From positions 62,001 through 126,000 of the forward strand of contig NZ_RFFH01000009.1 of NCBI RefSeq assembly GCF_003696265.1: a stretch of DNA of 64,000 bases. Reading direction: 5' to 3'. The stretch's first letter is position 1. Each line of letters starts with the position of its first letter. The notes below the pieces were generated by a model. The model saw only the letters and a list, made by a program, of their open reading frames with translations, was not told the DNA's origin and made no database searches. The position numbers and the translations under genes are program-made. Positions 36,284 through 45,011 of the stretch are shown one piece after another. The stretch is from Nocardia stercoris (GTDB lineage: Bacteria > Actinomycetota > Actinomycetes > Mycobacteriales > Mycobacteriaceae).

Positions 36284-36949
36284 TCACCGATTGTGGTTGT
36301 GCCGCATGCCTGCTCGGACCACCAGCGCGAAATCGGTGAGCTGGGCGATCAATTCGTCGATGTCCGCAGCGGTCGGGGCGTACGAGCTGCGGTCCAAGGC
36401 GTCGCTGACCAGGTCGAACAGGCCCCCGACGACGGCGATCGCCAGATGCTCGTGCGGTCCGTCGGTTCCGTAGTGCCGCCACAGCGCGCTCACCAGGGTC
36501 GCGGACTGGCGGCGGTTGGCGCGGCGCTGGCGCTCGATGGTCGGGGAGATGCCGGCGGCTTGGCCGAAGGTCACCGCCGCGATGCGCGGGTCGTCGGTGA
36601 CGGCGTGGGTGAGCGCCGAGGCCAGGAGCCGGGTGCCGGTGGCTTCGTCGTCGGGTAGGTCGGCCAGTGCGGCCTCGACGGTGCCGACGATGGTGTGGGT
36701 ATTGCGCTGCAGCAGTTCGAGGTAGCACGCCTCCTTGGTGGAGAAGTGCTCGTAGAACGCTTTGTTCCCGACGTAGGCGGCTTGGCACAGCGCCTCGATC
36801 GAGGTGCCGGCGTAGCCGTCGCGCGCGAACAATTCCAGCGCGGTCTCCAGGAGCAGATCGCGGCGCTGGTCGGCGCGCTGGTCGGCGTCGAGTCCCCGGA
36901 TGCGACGGCCGGGGCGGCGTTTCGCGGTGGAGTCGGATTTCGCGGTCAC
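36284..36949 (-). CDS. TetR-family repressor, likely leaderless
   Basis: A 221-residue TetR regulator with the HTH ELFARDGYAGTSIEALCQAA and YVGNKAFYEHFSTKE. I start it at the GTG at 36949. No ribosome binding site is visible, but TATACT ends a few bases upstream of the GTG on the minus strand, so the transcript may begin at or next to the start codon. A perfect 18-bp palindrome lies 24 bp upstream, between this gene and the divergent lipase gene. It most likely represses both itself and the lipase. Confidence 0.88.
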   Translation of the reverse strand: MTAKSDSTAKRRPGRRIRGLDADQRADQRRDLLLETALELFARDGYAGTSIEALCQAAYVGNKAFYEHFSTKEACYLELLQRNTHTIVGTVEAALADLPDDEATGTRLLASALTHAVTDDPRIAAVTFGQAAGISPTIERQRRANRRQSATLVSALWRHYGTDGPHEHLAIAVVGGLFDLVSDALDRSSYAPTAADIDELIAQLTDFALVVRAGMRHNHNR

Positions 36950-36972
36950 GTCAGGGAGTATATCCAGGTTTT

Positions 36973-36990
36973 GAACAAGAGCTCTTGTTC
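36973..36990. promoter_or_regulatory. Perfect 18-bp operator, TetR/lipase region
   Basis: GAACAAGAGCTCTTGTTC is identical to its reverse complement. It lies just upstream of the TetR -10 box and 29 bp before the lipase ATG, so binding should block both promoters. Confidence 0.8.
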
Positions 36991-37019
36991 GTAATCGGGT
37001 GCTGTGTTGTACTGCTGGC

Positions 37020-38387
37020 ATGAGTATCGAGCTCCACCCGACGGCGCGGTCGGGCCGGACCCGGCGCATCGCCGGGATCGCGGCAGCCTGCCTCGCGCTG
37101 TCGATCGCCAATTCCGTGACCGCACAGGCCGATCCGGCCTTCCCGCCGTCGTTTCCGCCGGACCAGAACCAATTGCCCCAATTGCCCAGCGAACCTGGCG
37201 GCTACCACGCGCTGCCGATCGCGACCCCCGACCAGGACCCCTGGTATCAGGCCCCGGACGACCTCGCCGACTACGCCCCGGGACAGATCCTGCGGACCCG
37301 GCAGGTGCAGACCCGATTCGTGGGACTCCCGGTGCCCGTCTACACCGAGCAGCTGCTGTTTCGGTCGGAAAACGTGCACGGCGACCCGATCGCCACCGCC
37401 ACCACCGTGATCGTGCCCGGCATCCCCTGGACCGGCAGCCCCCGCCCGGTGGTGTCGTTCCAGGAAGCGATCGACTCCACCGACTCGTCGTGCAACCCCT
37501 CGCACACCCTGCAGGTCGGCACCTTCAAGGAGGCGACACTGGCGGTCTCCTGGCTGGCGCAGGGTTTCGCGATCAACATCCCCGACTTCGACGGTGAATT
37601 CGACACTTTCGCCACCGAGGACGAAGGCAAGATGGTGCTCGACAGCCTGCGGGCGATGAAGAGCGAACCCCAGCTCGGCCTGCACGACTCCGGCATCGCG
37701 CTCTACGGCTACTCCGGTGGCGGTCTGGGCACGATGCACGCCGCCGGGCTGCGGGCCGACTATGCGCCCGATATCCAGCTGCTCGGATCCGCGTTCGGTG
37801 GGTCTCCCGCCGACCTGATCGCGCAGGCGCACTACGCGATCGCGCCGCAACCGGGGCTGGCCGGGACCGGCAATTTCACGATGTGGCTGGGCTTCGCGGG
37901 CCTGGCCCGGGAGTATCCGGACATCTTCGACCCGAAGAAGCTGCTCACCCCCGAGGGACAGGCGATCGTCGCCGACGTCGCCCACCGCTGCGTCTACACC
38001 GCCGCACTGACCGGCATGTGGCGTCCGATCCAGGACTACTTCCAGCCCGGGATGTCGTTCGACGACGCGCCCGGTGTCGCGGATGTGTTGCGCGAGAACA
38101 GCATCGCCGAACGGATACCGGATACCCCGGTCCTGTGGTTCCACGGCATGTGGGACGAGCTGATCCCGCCCCGGGAATCGGTCGTCCCGACCGTCCACAA
38201 ATGGCGCGACGCCGGCGCCGACCTGCGGTTCGTCACGATCCCGCTGCCGGAGCACATCACCAACGCGGTGGTCGGCTGGCTGCCCGCGCAGGCGTGGATC
38301 AGCGCGGTGCTGCGCGGGTTGCCGCCGGGGCCGCAGTTCGACCTGGACTATCCCGCGCCGCTGCCGCCCGGCTTTCCGGGCGCGTAA
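37020..38387 (+). CDS. Secreted lipase (LIP family)
   Basis: A 455-residue secretory lipase of the PF03583 type. An N-terminal signal peptide (basic RSGRTRR, then IAGIAAACLALSIANSVTA, cleavage near AQA-DP) precedes a Pro-rich linker. The nucleophile motif is GYSGGG, with Asp and His supplied later (HGMWDELIP and PLPEHITN). It probably hydrolyses extracellular acylglycerols. The ATG at 37020 is chosen over an upstream GTG in the operator region. It is followed 42 bp later by a FadD-type ligase gene, which suggests one unit for lipid release and activation under TetR control. Confidence 0.88.
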   Translation: MSIELHPTARSGRTRRIAGIAAACLALSIANSVTAQADPAFPPSFPPDQNQLPQLPSEPGGYHALPIATPDQDPWYQAPDDLADYAPGQILRTRQVQTRFVGLPVPVYTEQLLFRSENVHGDPIATATTVIVPGIPWTGSPRPVVSFQEAIDSTDSSCNPSHTLQVGTFKEATLAVSWLAQGFAINIPDFDGEFDTFATEDEGKMVLDSLRAMKSEPQLGLHDSGIALYGYSGGGLGTMHAAGLRADYAPDIQLLGSAFGGSPADLIAQAHYAIAPQPGLAGTGNFTMWLGFAGLAREYPDIFDPKKLLTPEGQAIVADVAHRCVYTAALTGMWRPIQDYFQPGMSFDDAPGVADVLRENSIAERIPDTPVLWFHGMWDELIPPRESVVPTVHKWRDAGADLRFVTIPLPEHITNAVVGWLPAQAWISAVLRGLPPGPQFDLDYPAPLPPGFPGA

Positions 38388-38429
38388 AGCATTGCGCCCG
38401 AAGATATTCGAAGACGACGAGGAGTGAAC

Positions 38430-40019
38430 GTGAAGTCCCTGTCGACGGCCCTGCGACGGCCGGCGGTGTCCGGCGCCCAGGTCGCGGTTCTGCAGCGGTC
38501 CGGGGTGATCGATCTGCGTCGCCCGGACCGGGTGTGGGCCACGGCCCGGGCTGTGCGGACACTGGGCCCGATCGCCGGGGCGGTGCGCATCGGAGCGAGC
38601 CGCTGCCCGGACGCGATCGCGCTCGTCGATTCCGGTGGCTCGATCACCTACCGGGACCTGGACTCGCACACCGACGCCCTGGCCCGGACCTGGATCGCCG
38701 CGGGCGTCGGTCCGCAATCCACGATCGGTGTGCTGTGCCGTGATCATCGCGGCCTGGTGGAGGCGATGATCGCGGCCGCGAAGATCGGCAGCAAACTGGT
38801 GCTGCTCAACACCGGTTTCGGAGCACTGCAACTGGCGGACGTAGTCGATCGAGAGGGTGTCGAGGCGATCCGCGCCGACGTCGAATTCGATTCCGCCGTA
38901 GCGGTATTGCCGCAGCGGATCCTGCGGCTGCGCGCCGTCGCGACGGCGCCGCCGGGGCAGCGGCCGCCACTGCCGCCGCGACAGGGCGGGTTCGTGATTC
39001 TCACCGGTGGCACCACCGGAACACCCAAAGGGGTCCCGCGCAAGGTCGAATCACCACTGGCCGCAGCACAATTCCTCGACCGGGTGCCGCTGCGGCGGGG
39101 TGGGGTCACACTGCTGTGCGCGCCACTGTTCCACGGCACGGCGCTGTCGCAGTTCATCCTGTCGCTGACCCTGGGCTGCACGGTGGTCTTGCACGGCCGG
39201 TTCGAGGCCGAGCGGGCACTGGCACAGATCGCCGAACATCGGGTGACCGCGCTGGTCGTGGTCCCGACCATGCTGCGCCGCATCATCGACCTGGGCGAGG
39301 ACACCGTGCGGCGATATCGCACCGACAGCCTGCGCATCGTGTTCTGCGCCGGTGCCGCGTTGCCGTCGGCGGTCGGCAGCAAGATAGGCGAGTGGTTCGG
39401 GCCGGTGATCTACAACTTCTACGGGTGCACCGAGACCGGCACCGCCACCATCGCCACGCCCGCCGACTGGGCGGCCGCACCGGGCACCGTCGGCCGCCCA
39501 CCGGTCGGCGTCACGGTGCGGTTGTTCACCGCGGCCGGTGCGCAGGTGAGCGAGGCCGGCGCCACAGGCACTGTGTACGTGGGGAACTCGATCGCCTTCA
39601 GCGGATATTCCGGGGGAGGCGGGAAGAAGATGCTGCGGGGGTTGATGAGCACGGGCGACATCGGGCACTTCGACGCCGCGGGCCGGCTGTTCATCGACGG
39701 TCGCGACGACGACATGATCGTCTCCGGCGGCGAGAACGTATTCCCCGGCGAGATCGAGGACCTGCTCTACGACCACCCGGCCGTCGCCGAGGCGGCAGTC
39801 ATCGGGGTGCCCGACGACGAATTCGGCCAGCGCCTGGCCGCGTTCGTCATCGGGACCGAGGAATTGACCGTCGCCGAGGTGAAGGACTTCGTTCGCATTC
39901 ACCTGGCCCGCTTCAAGGTTCCGCGCGACGTCCACCTCGTGACCGAGCTCCCACGCACCCCCACCGGCAAGATCCACCGCGCGAGCCTGGCGGCGATGGC
40001 GGCGGCAGTGGACGAGTGA
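38430..40019 (+). CDS. Long-chain fatty-acid-CoA ligase (FadD type)
   Basis: A 529-residue acyl-CoA synthetase. The P-loop is LTGGTTGTPKG, followed by the A5-like FYGCTETGT, STGDIGHFD, the hinge DMIVSGGENVFPGEIE and the A10 lysine in RTPTGKIHR. The first 50 residues form an amphipathic extension common in mycobacterial FadD2/FadD12-type enzymes. Two GTG codons are possible; the second (38430) is 5-6 bases from AGGAG and is preferred over 38424. It probably activates fatty acids released by the lipase encoded just upstream. Confidence 0.88.
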   Translation: MKSLSTALRRPAVSGAQVAVLQRSGVIDLRRPDRVWATARAVRTLGPIAGAVRIGASRCPDAIALVDSGGSITYRDLDSHTDALARTWIAAGVGPQSTIGVLCRDHRGLVEAMIAAAKIGSKLVLLNTGFGALQLADVVDREGVEAIRADVEFDSAVAVLPQRILRLRAVATAPPGQRPPLPPRQGGFVILTGGTTGTPKGVPRKVESPLAAAQFLDRVPLRRGGVTLLCAPLFHGTALSQFILSLTLGCTVVLHGRFEAERALAQIAEHRVTALVVVPTMLRRIIDLGEDTVRRYRTDSLRIVFCAGAALPSAVGSKIGEWFGPVIYNFYGCTETGTATIATPADWAAAPGTVGRPPVGVTVRLFTAAGAQVSEAGATGTVYVGNSIAFSGYSGGGGKKMLRGLMSTGDIGHFDAAGRLFIDGRDDDMIVSGGENVFPGEIEDLLYDHPAVAEAAVIGVPDDEFGQRLAAFVIGTEELTVAEVKDFVRIHLARFKVPRDVHLVTELPRTPTGKIHRASLAAMAAAVDE

Positions 40020-40529
40020 GGCGGATCGGCATCCACGGATCGCGGCCGTGGCCTCGGCTCAGCTCGGCGAACGCCCGTCTGCCCGAGCGGGAGCCGGACC
40101 GACGGTGGCGGCGGTAACGGCACCGTCCATCACCTCGGTCCACCAGTTCTCCAGTGGACTGGGATCGGGCCAGGTCACTGTCGGTGGATCGACGAGTTCG
40201 GCTGTGCTCGGGTGCTGCGCAGGTGGTGACATGGGGGTGGCTGATGGCGAGATCACGGTTGTCCTTGTGCTGTTGTGGGGCCACCGGCGCCGGAGCGCAG
40301 CGGTAGCCGTCGGAGCCGTCGAACAGTGGAAGACGGTGGCGTGGCGCGCTGTTCGCACCGCGACAGTCACCGTGCGGATTCGGGTGAAAGGGCCGGGTGG
40401 GCCCGGAAGCCTCGTGCTGACCGGACCCACCCGTCGACGGAAGAGACTCGAATCCGAACGTGAACTTGCGATGTCGTGGGGTGGGCGGCCGTACTTCGCC
40501 GGCCGCCGTGCCACCGCCGTGAAGGCAGG
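40020..40529. other. Gene-poor interval between FadD and Hsp20
   Basis: About 510 bp without a convincing gene. The open frames here lack ribosome binding sites and have unnatural composition (runs of Arg, Pro and Ala). The only clear structure is the hairpin at 40394-40433. Confidence 0.5.
40394..40433. terminator. Long hairpin between FadD and Hsp20
   Basis: CGGGTGGGCCCGG pairs with CCGGACCCACCCG over 13 positions with one mismatch (a G-U pair on one strand), across a 14-nt loop. It lies between two convergent genes. A bidirectional terminator is the simplest reading, although its distance from both stop codons (375 and 97 bp) is large. Confidence 0.55.
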
Positions 40530-40949
40530 TCAGGCGTTGATGGCCTGACGGTCGTCGTGGCGGGTGATCTCGATCTTGCGGGGCTTGGCCTTCTCCGCGA
40601 CCGGGATCACCAGGCGCAACACGCCGTCGCGGTAGTCGGCGCGAATGGCGTCGGTGTCGAGATTCTCCCCGAGGAACAGCTGACGGCTGAACACGCCGCG
40701 GTTGCGTTCCGCGGCGATCATCGACCGCTCCGGGTCCAGCCGGGGACGTGAGGCGCGCACGGTCACCACGTTGCGTTCGATATCGAGATCCAGCGATTCC
40801 GGGTCGATGCCGGGCAGGTCGAGTTCGACGAAGAACTCGTCACCCTCGCGCCAGGCATCCATCGGCATCACCACCGGACGGGCCGGCGTGCCGAAAACCT
40901 GCTGGGTCAGACGATCCAGGTCCCGAAACGGATCGGTGCGCATCAGCAT
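40530..40949 (-). CDS. Small heat-shock protein Hsp20
   Basis: A 139-residue alpha-crystallin-type chaperone. The alpha-crystallin domain runs from about DAWREGDEFFVELDLPGIDP to the end, with the GVLRL motif (GVLRLVIPV) near the C-terminus and a short IEIT tail. It prevents aggregation of unfolded proteins without ATP. The ATG at 40949 is 8 bases from GGAGG. It is divergent from an HspR-like gene, with a CIRCE-like element between them, so it should be heat-induced. Confidence 0.9.
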   Translation of the reverse strand: MLMRTDPFRDLDRLTQQVFGTPARPVVMPMDAWREGDEFFVELDLPGIDPESLDLDIERNVVTVRASRPRLDPERSMIAAERNRGVFSRQLFLGENLDTDAIRADYRDGVLRLVIPVAEKAKPRKIEITRHDDRQAINA

Positions 40950-41024
40950 GGTCGCCACCTCCACTCACTCCATTCTCGCTAGTGGGAAGCTCAGATAACC
41001 TCTGTCATCTGGCTGAGATCTGTT

Positions 41025-41051
41025 TTAGCACTCGACTGATGTGAGTGCAAG
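41025..41051. promoter_or_regulatory. CIRCE-like element upstream of Hsp20
   Basis: TTAGCACTC, nine bases, then GAGTGCAAG. The left arm equals the CIRCE consensus TTAGCACTC, the spacer is exactly 9, and the right arm matches GAGTGCTAA at 7 of 9 positions. CIRCE is the operator of HrcA, the repressor of the groE genes. Its place between hsp20 and an HspR-like gene suggests HrcA control of this small chaperone. Confidence 0.75.
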
Positions 41052-41095
41052 TTCCTTACTGAGGTAATCTGTAGTGGCGAGAGAGGAAACCCTGG

Positions 41096-41458
41096 ATGCT
41101 GCCTGATCGACACGACCACCCACCCGGACACGGCACCGGTCACCGCCCCGGCCCGGCGCAGGCGGTCTACGGGATCTCGGTGGCCGCCGAACTGGCCGGC
41201 ATGGGCGCGCATTCACTGCGCCTGTACGAGGAACACGGACTGCTCACTCCGGCCCGCAGCGCCGGGGGCACCCGCCGCTACAGCGACGACGACCTCGCGC
41301 GGCTGGCGCGCATCGCCGCCCTGACCGGTCAGGGGATCAACCTCGTCGCGATCGCCCGCATCCTCGACCTGGAAGACGCGAACACCGCGCTGCGCGACCG
41401 GAACGAAGCGCTCACCGCGGAGCGCGATCAGCTGCGCCGCGACCGCGACTCGGGCTGA
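41096..41458 (+). CDS. HspR-like MerR-family regulator
   Basis: A 120-residue MerR-type regulator. The HTH is VYGISVAAELAGMGAHSLRL followed by YEEHGLLTPARSAGGTRRYS, which closely resembles HspR, the heat-shock repressor. A short coiled coil (EDANTALRDRNEALTAERDQ) ends the protein. No effector domain is present. It is divergent from hsp20. The usual HspR operator (CTTGAGT-N7-ACTCAAG) was not seen here; a CIRCE-like site occupies the space instead. Confidence 0.82.
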   Translation: MLPDRHDHPPGHGTGHRPGPAQAVYGISVAAELAGMGAHSLRLYEEHGLLTPARSAGGTRRYSDDDLARLARIAALTGQGINLVAIARILDLEDANTALRDRNEALTAERDQLRRDRDSG

Positions 41459-41469
41459 CGACGGCAGCT

Positions 41470-41488
41470 CCGGCCTGCAATCGGCCGG
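41470..41488 (+). terminator. Short hairpin after HspR-like gene
   Basis: CCGGCC pairs with GGCCGG over a 7-nt loop, 12 bp after the stop codon. It is a modest terminator candidate. Confidence 0.45.
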
Positions 41489-41559
41489 TCCGTCGCCGCC
41501 CGCTGTTAAGGTAGCCAACCAGTAGCCGATGTGTCTGCTTCGACCTCTGGGAGCCGCCC

Positions 41560-42828
41560 GTGCAGCGGTATCGTGCGGCCTTCGACACGGTGGGCGGATG
41601 CGCCGCCGCCGTGATCGCCGGTCTGGCGCTCGTCGTACCCGGTGACGCCGGGTGCGCCACCGGTTCGTCCGCGCTGCAGATGATGCAGCTCATCGTCACC
41701 GTGCCCCGGGCCACTGCCGTCGGTGTGGTCGTCGCGGTGCTGGTGGCGGTGTGCGCGCGGATCTACGGCACCCGCGCGGCCTGGGGAACCGCGACGATCG
41801 CGGCCCTCGTCGTAGTGGCCGACCACCTACTGATACCCGATACCTCGGCCAGTCTGGCCACCGCCAACTTCGTCGATTCGGTCGCCGCCGGCTCGCTGCT
41901 GGGCGCGGCCGGAGCGGCGGCGCTCGAATATCGTCCGCCCGCAATCGGATACGTGCTCGGTGCACTGACGAGCGTTACCGTCGGCAATCACATCCGGGTG
42001 GCGGCCGCCGCCGGGAACGGGGGCAGTTCACTGCTCGAACGCTCCTTCGTGGACCTGCCGCCGACCTGGCTCACCGTGCCGACGGTCGGGTTGCTGGCCG
42101 TCTCCTTCCTGCTCTGCCGTCGGACCGAAACATCGTCGTACCCCACCGTCTTGCATCTGCCGTTCGGACCGGTGCTCGCCGCGGCGATCGTCATCACGAC
42201 CACGACCGTGGTGTCGGAACGGCTCAGCTCGGAACGGATCGGCACGGCCGCCATCGTCGTAGGGCTGTTCGCGGTGCTCGCCGCGGCGGTACTCGCCGCA
42301 CTGTTGCTGCCGGGACGCGACGGCACCCTCCTGCTGCTCGCGGTGTCGCTCGCGGCGACCGGCAACGCGATCGCCGTCGCAACCCAGGCCCAGTGGAAGC
42401 TGGTGCCGATGCTGCTGGCCATGGCGCTCGGGCTGGCCGCGGGCCGGTTGCGCCCGGCCCCGGTCGTTGCGGGCGTGGCGATCGTTGCGATCGGGGTATT
42501 CGCGCTGCTGATCCCCGATGTGCGCCACGATGATTCGGTGGCCGCGCTGGTCGGCGGCGGTGCCGTCGCCGCGCTCGGCGGGTACAGCTTCGGGGCGGCC
42601 ACCACCCGCACGGCAGCCGCGACGGTATTGGCGATCGGCGTCCTGTTCATCCCGACGGCCGTGCTGACACTGGAATTCGACGGCTGCACGCCACTACCGG
42701 TGCTTTCCGGCCGGGGCGGCGCCTCCGCGGCGCGCGCTGCCTGGACGGCCGTCACGCTCGGTGTCGGGTGTGTCGCCGCGATTGTCGCGCTGCGTCGGTG
42801 GCGACCGGAACGGGACCGGCAGGGCTGA
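41560..42828 (+). CDS. Polytopic membrane protein of unknown function
   Basis: A 422-residue protein with roughly ten hydrophobic segments and short polar loops (for example VGVVVAVLVAVCARI, AAAIVITTTTVVSERL and AAAVLAALLLPGRDG). The start is GTG at 41560, with GGGAG about 7 bases upstream. No conserved motif was recognised. It may be a small-solute permease or one of the ESX-linked EccD-like membrane proteins (many short helices, no soluble domain), but the evidence is weak. It stands alone, convergent with a lipoprotein gene. Confidence 0.65.
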   Translation: MQRYRAAFDTVGGCAAAVIAGLALVVPGDAGCATGSSALQMMQLIVTVPRATAVGVVVAVLVAVCARIYGTRAAWGTATIAALVVVADHLLIPDTSASLATANFVDSVAAGSLLGAAGAAALEYRPPAIGYVLGALTSVTVGNHIRVAAAAGNGGSSLLERSFVDLPPTWLTVPTVGLLAVSFLLCRRTETSSYPTVLHLPFGPVLAAAIVITTTTVVSERLSSERIGTAAIVVGLFAVLAAAVLAALLLPGRDGTLLLLAVSLAATGNAIAVATQAQWKLVPMLLAMALGLAAGRLRPAPVVAGVAIVAIGVFALLIPDVRHDDSVAALVGGGAVAALGGYSFGAATTRTAAATVLAIGVLFIPTAVLTLEFDGCTPLPVLSGRGGASAARAAWTAVTLGVGCVAAIVALRRWRPERDRQG

Positions 42829-42860
42829 GGGCGATCCGAGATCGCTGCGGGTCGCCCGGG

Positions 42861-43574
42861 TCAGGCTGCTTGCTGCACCTTGTGCACCGCGCTGGTGAAC
42901 AGCTGGTCGAACGCGGCCTGGTCGGGTGCGTCGCCGACCGCCATGACGCGCACTCCGACGGTGAGACCGCGCAGCGTCGCGTATCCGGCGAATGTGATGG
43001 TGCTCAACGGTGTTACAGCGCTGGCTGTGGAGCTGGTGGACTTGTAGGCGACAGCGTGCATACCCGACAGGTCGGGTGGCACCGGCAGCTCGGTGACGCT
43101 GGTACCGGTGGTGACGGTCTTGCCGTCCTCCGTGGTGGTCGTCATCGTGACATCGGGGCAGCGCTGGATGTTCCGGGTGAAGGTGGACAGGTCGGCAACG
43201 GTCGACGCGACGGTCTCGATCAGAAAGTTGCTGTTGCCGTAGGTCGCGGCCGCGAAGGATGCCTCGGTCATCACCGCATTGAGCGTGGCGCCCAGATCAT
43301 GTTGGGTGGCACCGCATTCGGCGGGGGAGTAGGTGGCGTTCTGCTGTGTCTTCGCCACGTCTCCGACCGTGGCGTTCAGCTTGTCCTGCGGCAGATCGAG
43401 TTCGGTCGAACCGGCCGGGAATTCGGCCGCGGTGAGCACCAACCGGTCCCGAGGGGTGGAAGGGGTTTGCGCGGCACCGGTATTCGCACCGGACCCGCCA
43501 CATCCACTCAGCAGGGTCGCACCGGCCGCCGCGACGACGAGCACCCGGAGCATCGAACTACGCACAGCGATCAT
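42861..43574 (-). CDS. Lipoprotein of DUF5642-like type
   Basis: A 237-residue exported protein. A signal peptide (MLRVLVVAAAGATLLSGC) ends in the lipobox LLSGC, with Cys at about residue 25 as the lipidation site, followed by a flexible Gly/Ser/Thr/Pro stretch. The rest is a mixed alpha/beta domain with three conserved-looking Cys. It resembles mycobacterial lipoproteins of unknown function (DUF5642), a match I make from memory. It converges on the membrane protein gene, and the Rieske-protein gene lies upstream on the same strand. Confidence 0.7.
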   Translation of the reverse strand: MIAVRSSMLRVLVVAAAGATLLSGCGGSGANTGAAQTPSTPRDRLVLTAAEFPAGSTELDLPQDKLNATVGDVAKTQQNATYSPAECGATQHDLGATLNAVMTEASFAAATYGNSNFLIETVASTVADLSTFTRNIQRCPDVTMTTTTEDGKTVTTGTSVTELPVPPDLSGMHAVAYKSTSSTASAVTPLSTITFAGYATLRGLTVGVRVMAVGDAPDQAAFDQLFTSAVHKVQQAA

Positions 43575-43699
43575 GCGGCCACTGTGTCACGGGCGCAACG
43601 CAACTGCCACCGATGCCATCGGCAGGTCACCGCCGGGGACGGCGGTACCCTGGTCGAGCACACCGAGGCGGGTACCGGTCTCGGACGGCGGCCCAGCGC

Positions 43700-44395
43700 T
43701 CAGGCGGGCTCGGCCGGGGCCAGCACCTCGACGGTGCCCGCGTTGTCCCGGACCTGGATATGCGGGAGGGGCGGCGGTGCCGCGGGGAGCTGATGGGTGG
43801 CGACCTGCCCGGCCGGGGTGAAGGACGTCAGATGGCAAGGGCAGCGCAGCATTTGGTTCGGCGCGTCCAGCCACAGGCGGCACCCCTGGTGGGTACAGAT
43901 GCCGGAGACCGCGTCCAGCTTTCCGTCCACGCGGCGCACGAATCCGTTGACGGTTCCCACGTCGAACGCGTGCACGGCACCGTCGGGAACATCCGAGCTC
44001 GGCGCGACCGGCCGCCACTGCGCGCGAACCGGGTCCAGGACGGCCGGCGGTTCCGCCGTGATCGGCTGCTGACCACCACCGATCACGGCCCGGTCCACGA
44101 CCGCGCCGACGACCGCCGCCGCCGCGGCGATCGACACCCCGCCCAGCACGTGCCGACGGGTTCCGGACATACCCGTGACGGGGGCCGGGTCCGCGCCTGT
44201 CGCCAGCTCCGCGTCGAGGCGGCGATGCAGCGACGCGAGAAACTCCTCGCTGGGCTGCCCGCTCCCCGGTCGCGCGGCCCGCAGTTCGATCGCCGTCCGC
44301 AGTTCGGCGACCTCGGCGTCGTCGGGCCGGAACGATGCCGTCGATCGCCCGTGAAGGAGATCGTCGACGAATCGGCGCACCTGACGGTCGGTCAT
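43700..44395 (-). CDS. Anti-sigma-like/Rieske [2Fe-2S] fusion protein
   Basis: A 231-residue membrane protein. About 80 N-terminal residues form a helical cytosolic region typical of ECF anti-sigma factors (DRQVRRFVDDLLHGR and EFLASLHRRLDAELA). A single transmembrane helix follows RR (RRHVLGGVSIAAAAAVVGAV). Then comes an extracytoplasmic Rieske domain with the cluster ligands CTHQGC and CPCH. Its ATG overlaps the stop codon of the ECF sigma gene (TGATG), so the two are coupled. I infer that the iron-sulfur cluster senses redox state outside the membrane and controls release of the sigma factor. Binding to sigma is not proven by sequence. Confidence 0.8.
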   Translation of the reverse strand: MTDRQVRRFVDDLLHGRSTASFRPDDAEVAELRTAIELRAARPGSGQPSEEFLASLHRRLDAELATGADPAPVTGMSGTRRHVLGGVSIAAAAAVVGAVVDRAVIGGGQQPITAEPPAVLDPVRAQWRPVAPSSDVPDGAVHAFDVGTVNGFVRRVDGKLDAVSGICTHQGCRLWLDAPNQMLRCPCHLTSFTPAGQVATHQLPAAPPPLPHIQVRDNAGTVEVLAPAEPA

Positions 44396-44967
44396 CACGA
44401 CTCCTCTCCGAATTCCGCGGCGATGCGTAGCGCACGGTGTTGCAATACCTTGGCATTCGCGACGCTCACGCCCATCGCTTTCGCCGCGTCCGCGACGGAA
44501 TACGACTGCAGAAACCGTAACTCCAGTATGCGGCGGTAACGGTCGGGCAACCGGCCGAGCGCCGCCAGCGCTCGCGCGGTCGCGTCGGAGTCGTCGTCCG
44601 CGCGGTCCGGTGCGGGGATGTCCTCGTCGATCGTCGTGATCTGGCGGCCCATCGTCTCGCGCCAGTGTCTCGCGAGGACCGTTCGCGCGGTGGCGCGCAG
44701 ATACGTCCGGACCTCGGCGACCGTGGCCGATACCCGCAGGGGGCGCAGCGCCGCGGTGAAGACCTCGGCGGTGAGATCTTCGGCATCGGGCCGGTTGCCG
44801 ACCTTCGCGAACATCAGTCGATAGACCCAGACGACATTGTCCTGGTAGATCGCATTCCAGTCCGGATAGGCGGCATCCGAAACCACGCGCAACCCTCGAT
44901 CCGACGCCGGTGGGAGACCGCCGGTGCGTGGCGGATCCGGCTCGAGCGCGTCCGATCGGCGCACCAT
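44395..44967 (-). CDS. ECF RNA polymerase sigma factor
   Basis: A 190-residue ECF sigma factor. Region 2 (VYRLMFAKVGNRPDAEDLTA, about residues 48-67) and region 4 (LPDRYRRILELRFLQSYSVA followed by DAAKAMGVSVANAKVLQHRA) are clear. An extra N-terminal 40 residues are of low complexity. The ATG at 44967 has AAAGGA upstream. It is translationally coupled to the Rieske fusion and divergent from the cupredoxin operon, with a 52-bp dyad element between them. Its targets are probably its own operon and the divergent one. Confidence 0.88.
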   Translation of the reverse strand: MVRRSDALEPDPPRTGGLPPASDRGLRVVSDAAYPDWNAIYQDNVVWVYRLMFAKVGNRPDAEDLTAEVFTAALRPLRVSATVAEVRTYLRATARTVLARHWRETMGRQITTIDEDIPAPDRADDDSDATARALAALGRLPDRYRRILELRFLQSYSVADAAKAMGVSVANAKVLQHRALRIAAEFGEES

Positions 44968-45011
44968 GGGGTTCCTTTCGTCGCATCGTAGCGCCCGACG
45001 GCGCTACCGAG

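Noticed and set aside
40048..40548. Open frames of about 150 codons on both strands in the FadD/Hsp20 interval
   Set aside because: No ribosome binding site, no recognisable domain, and composition rich in Arg, Pro and Ala as expected for non-coding GC-rich DNA.
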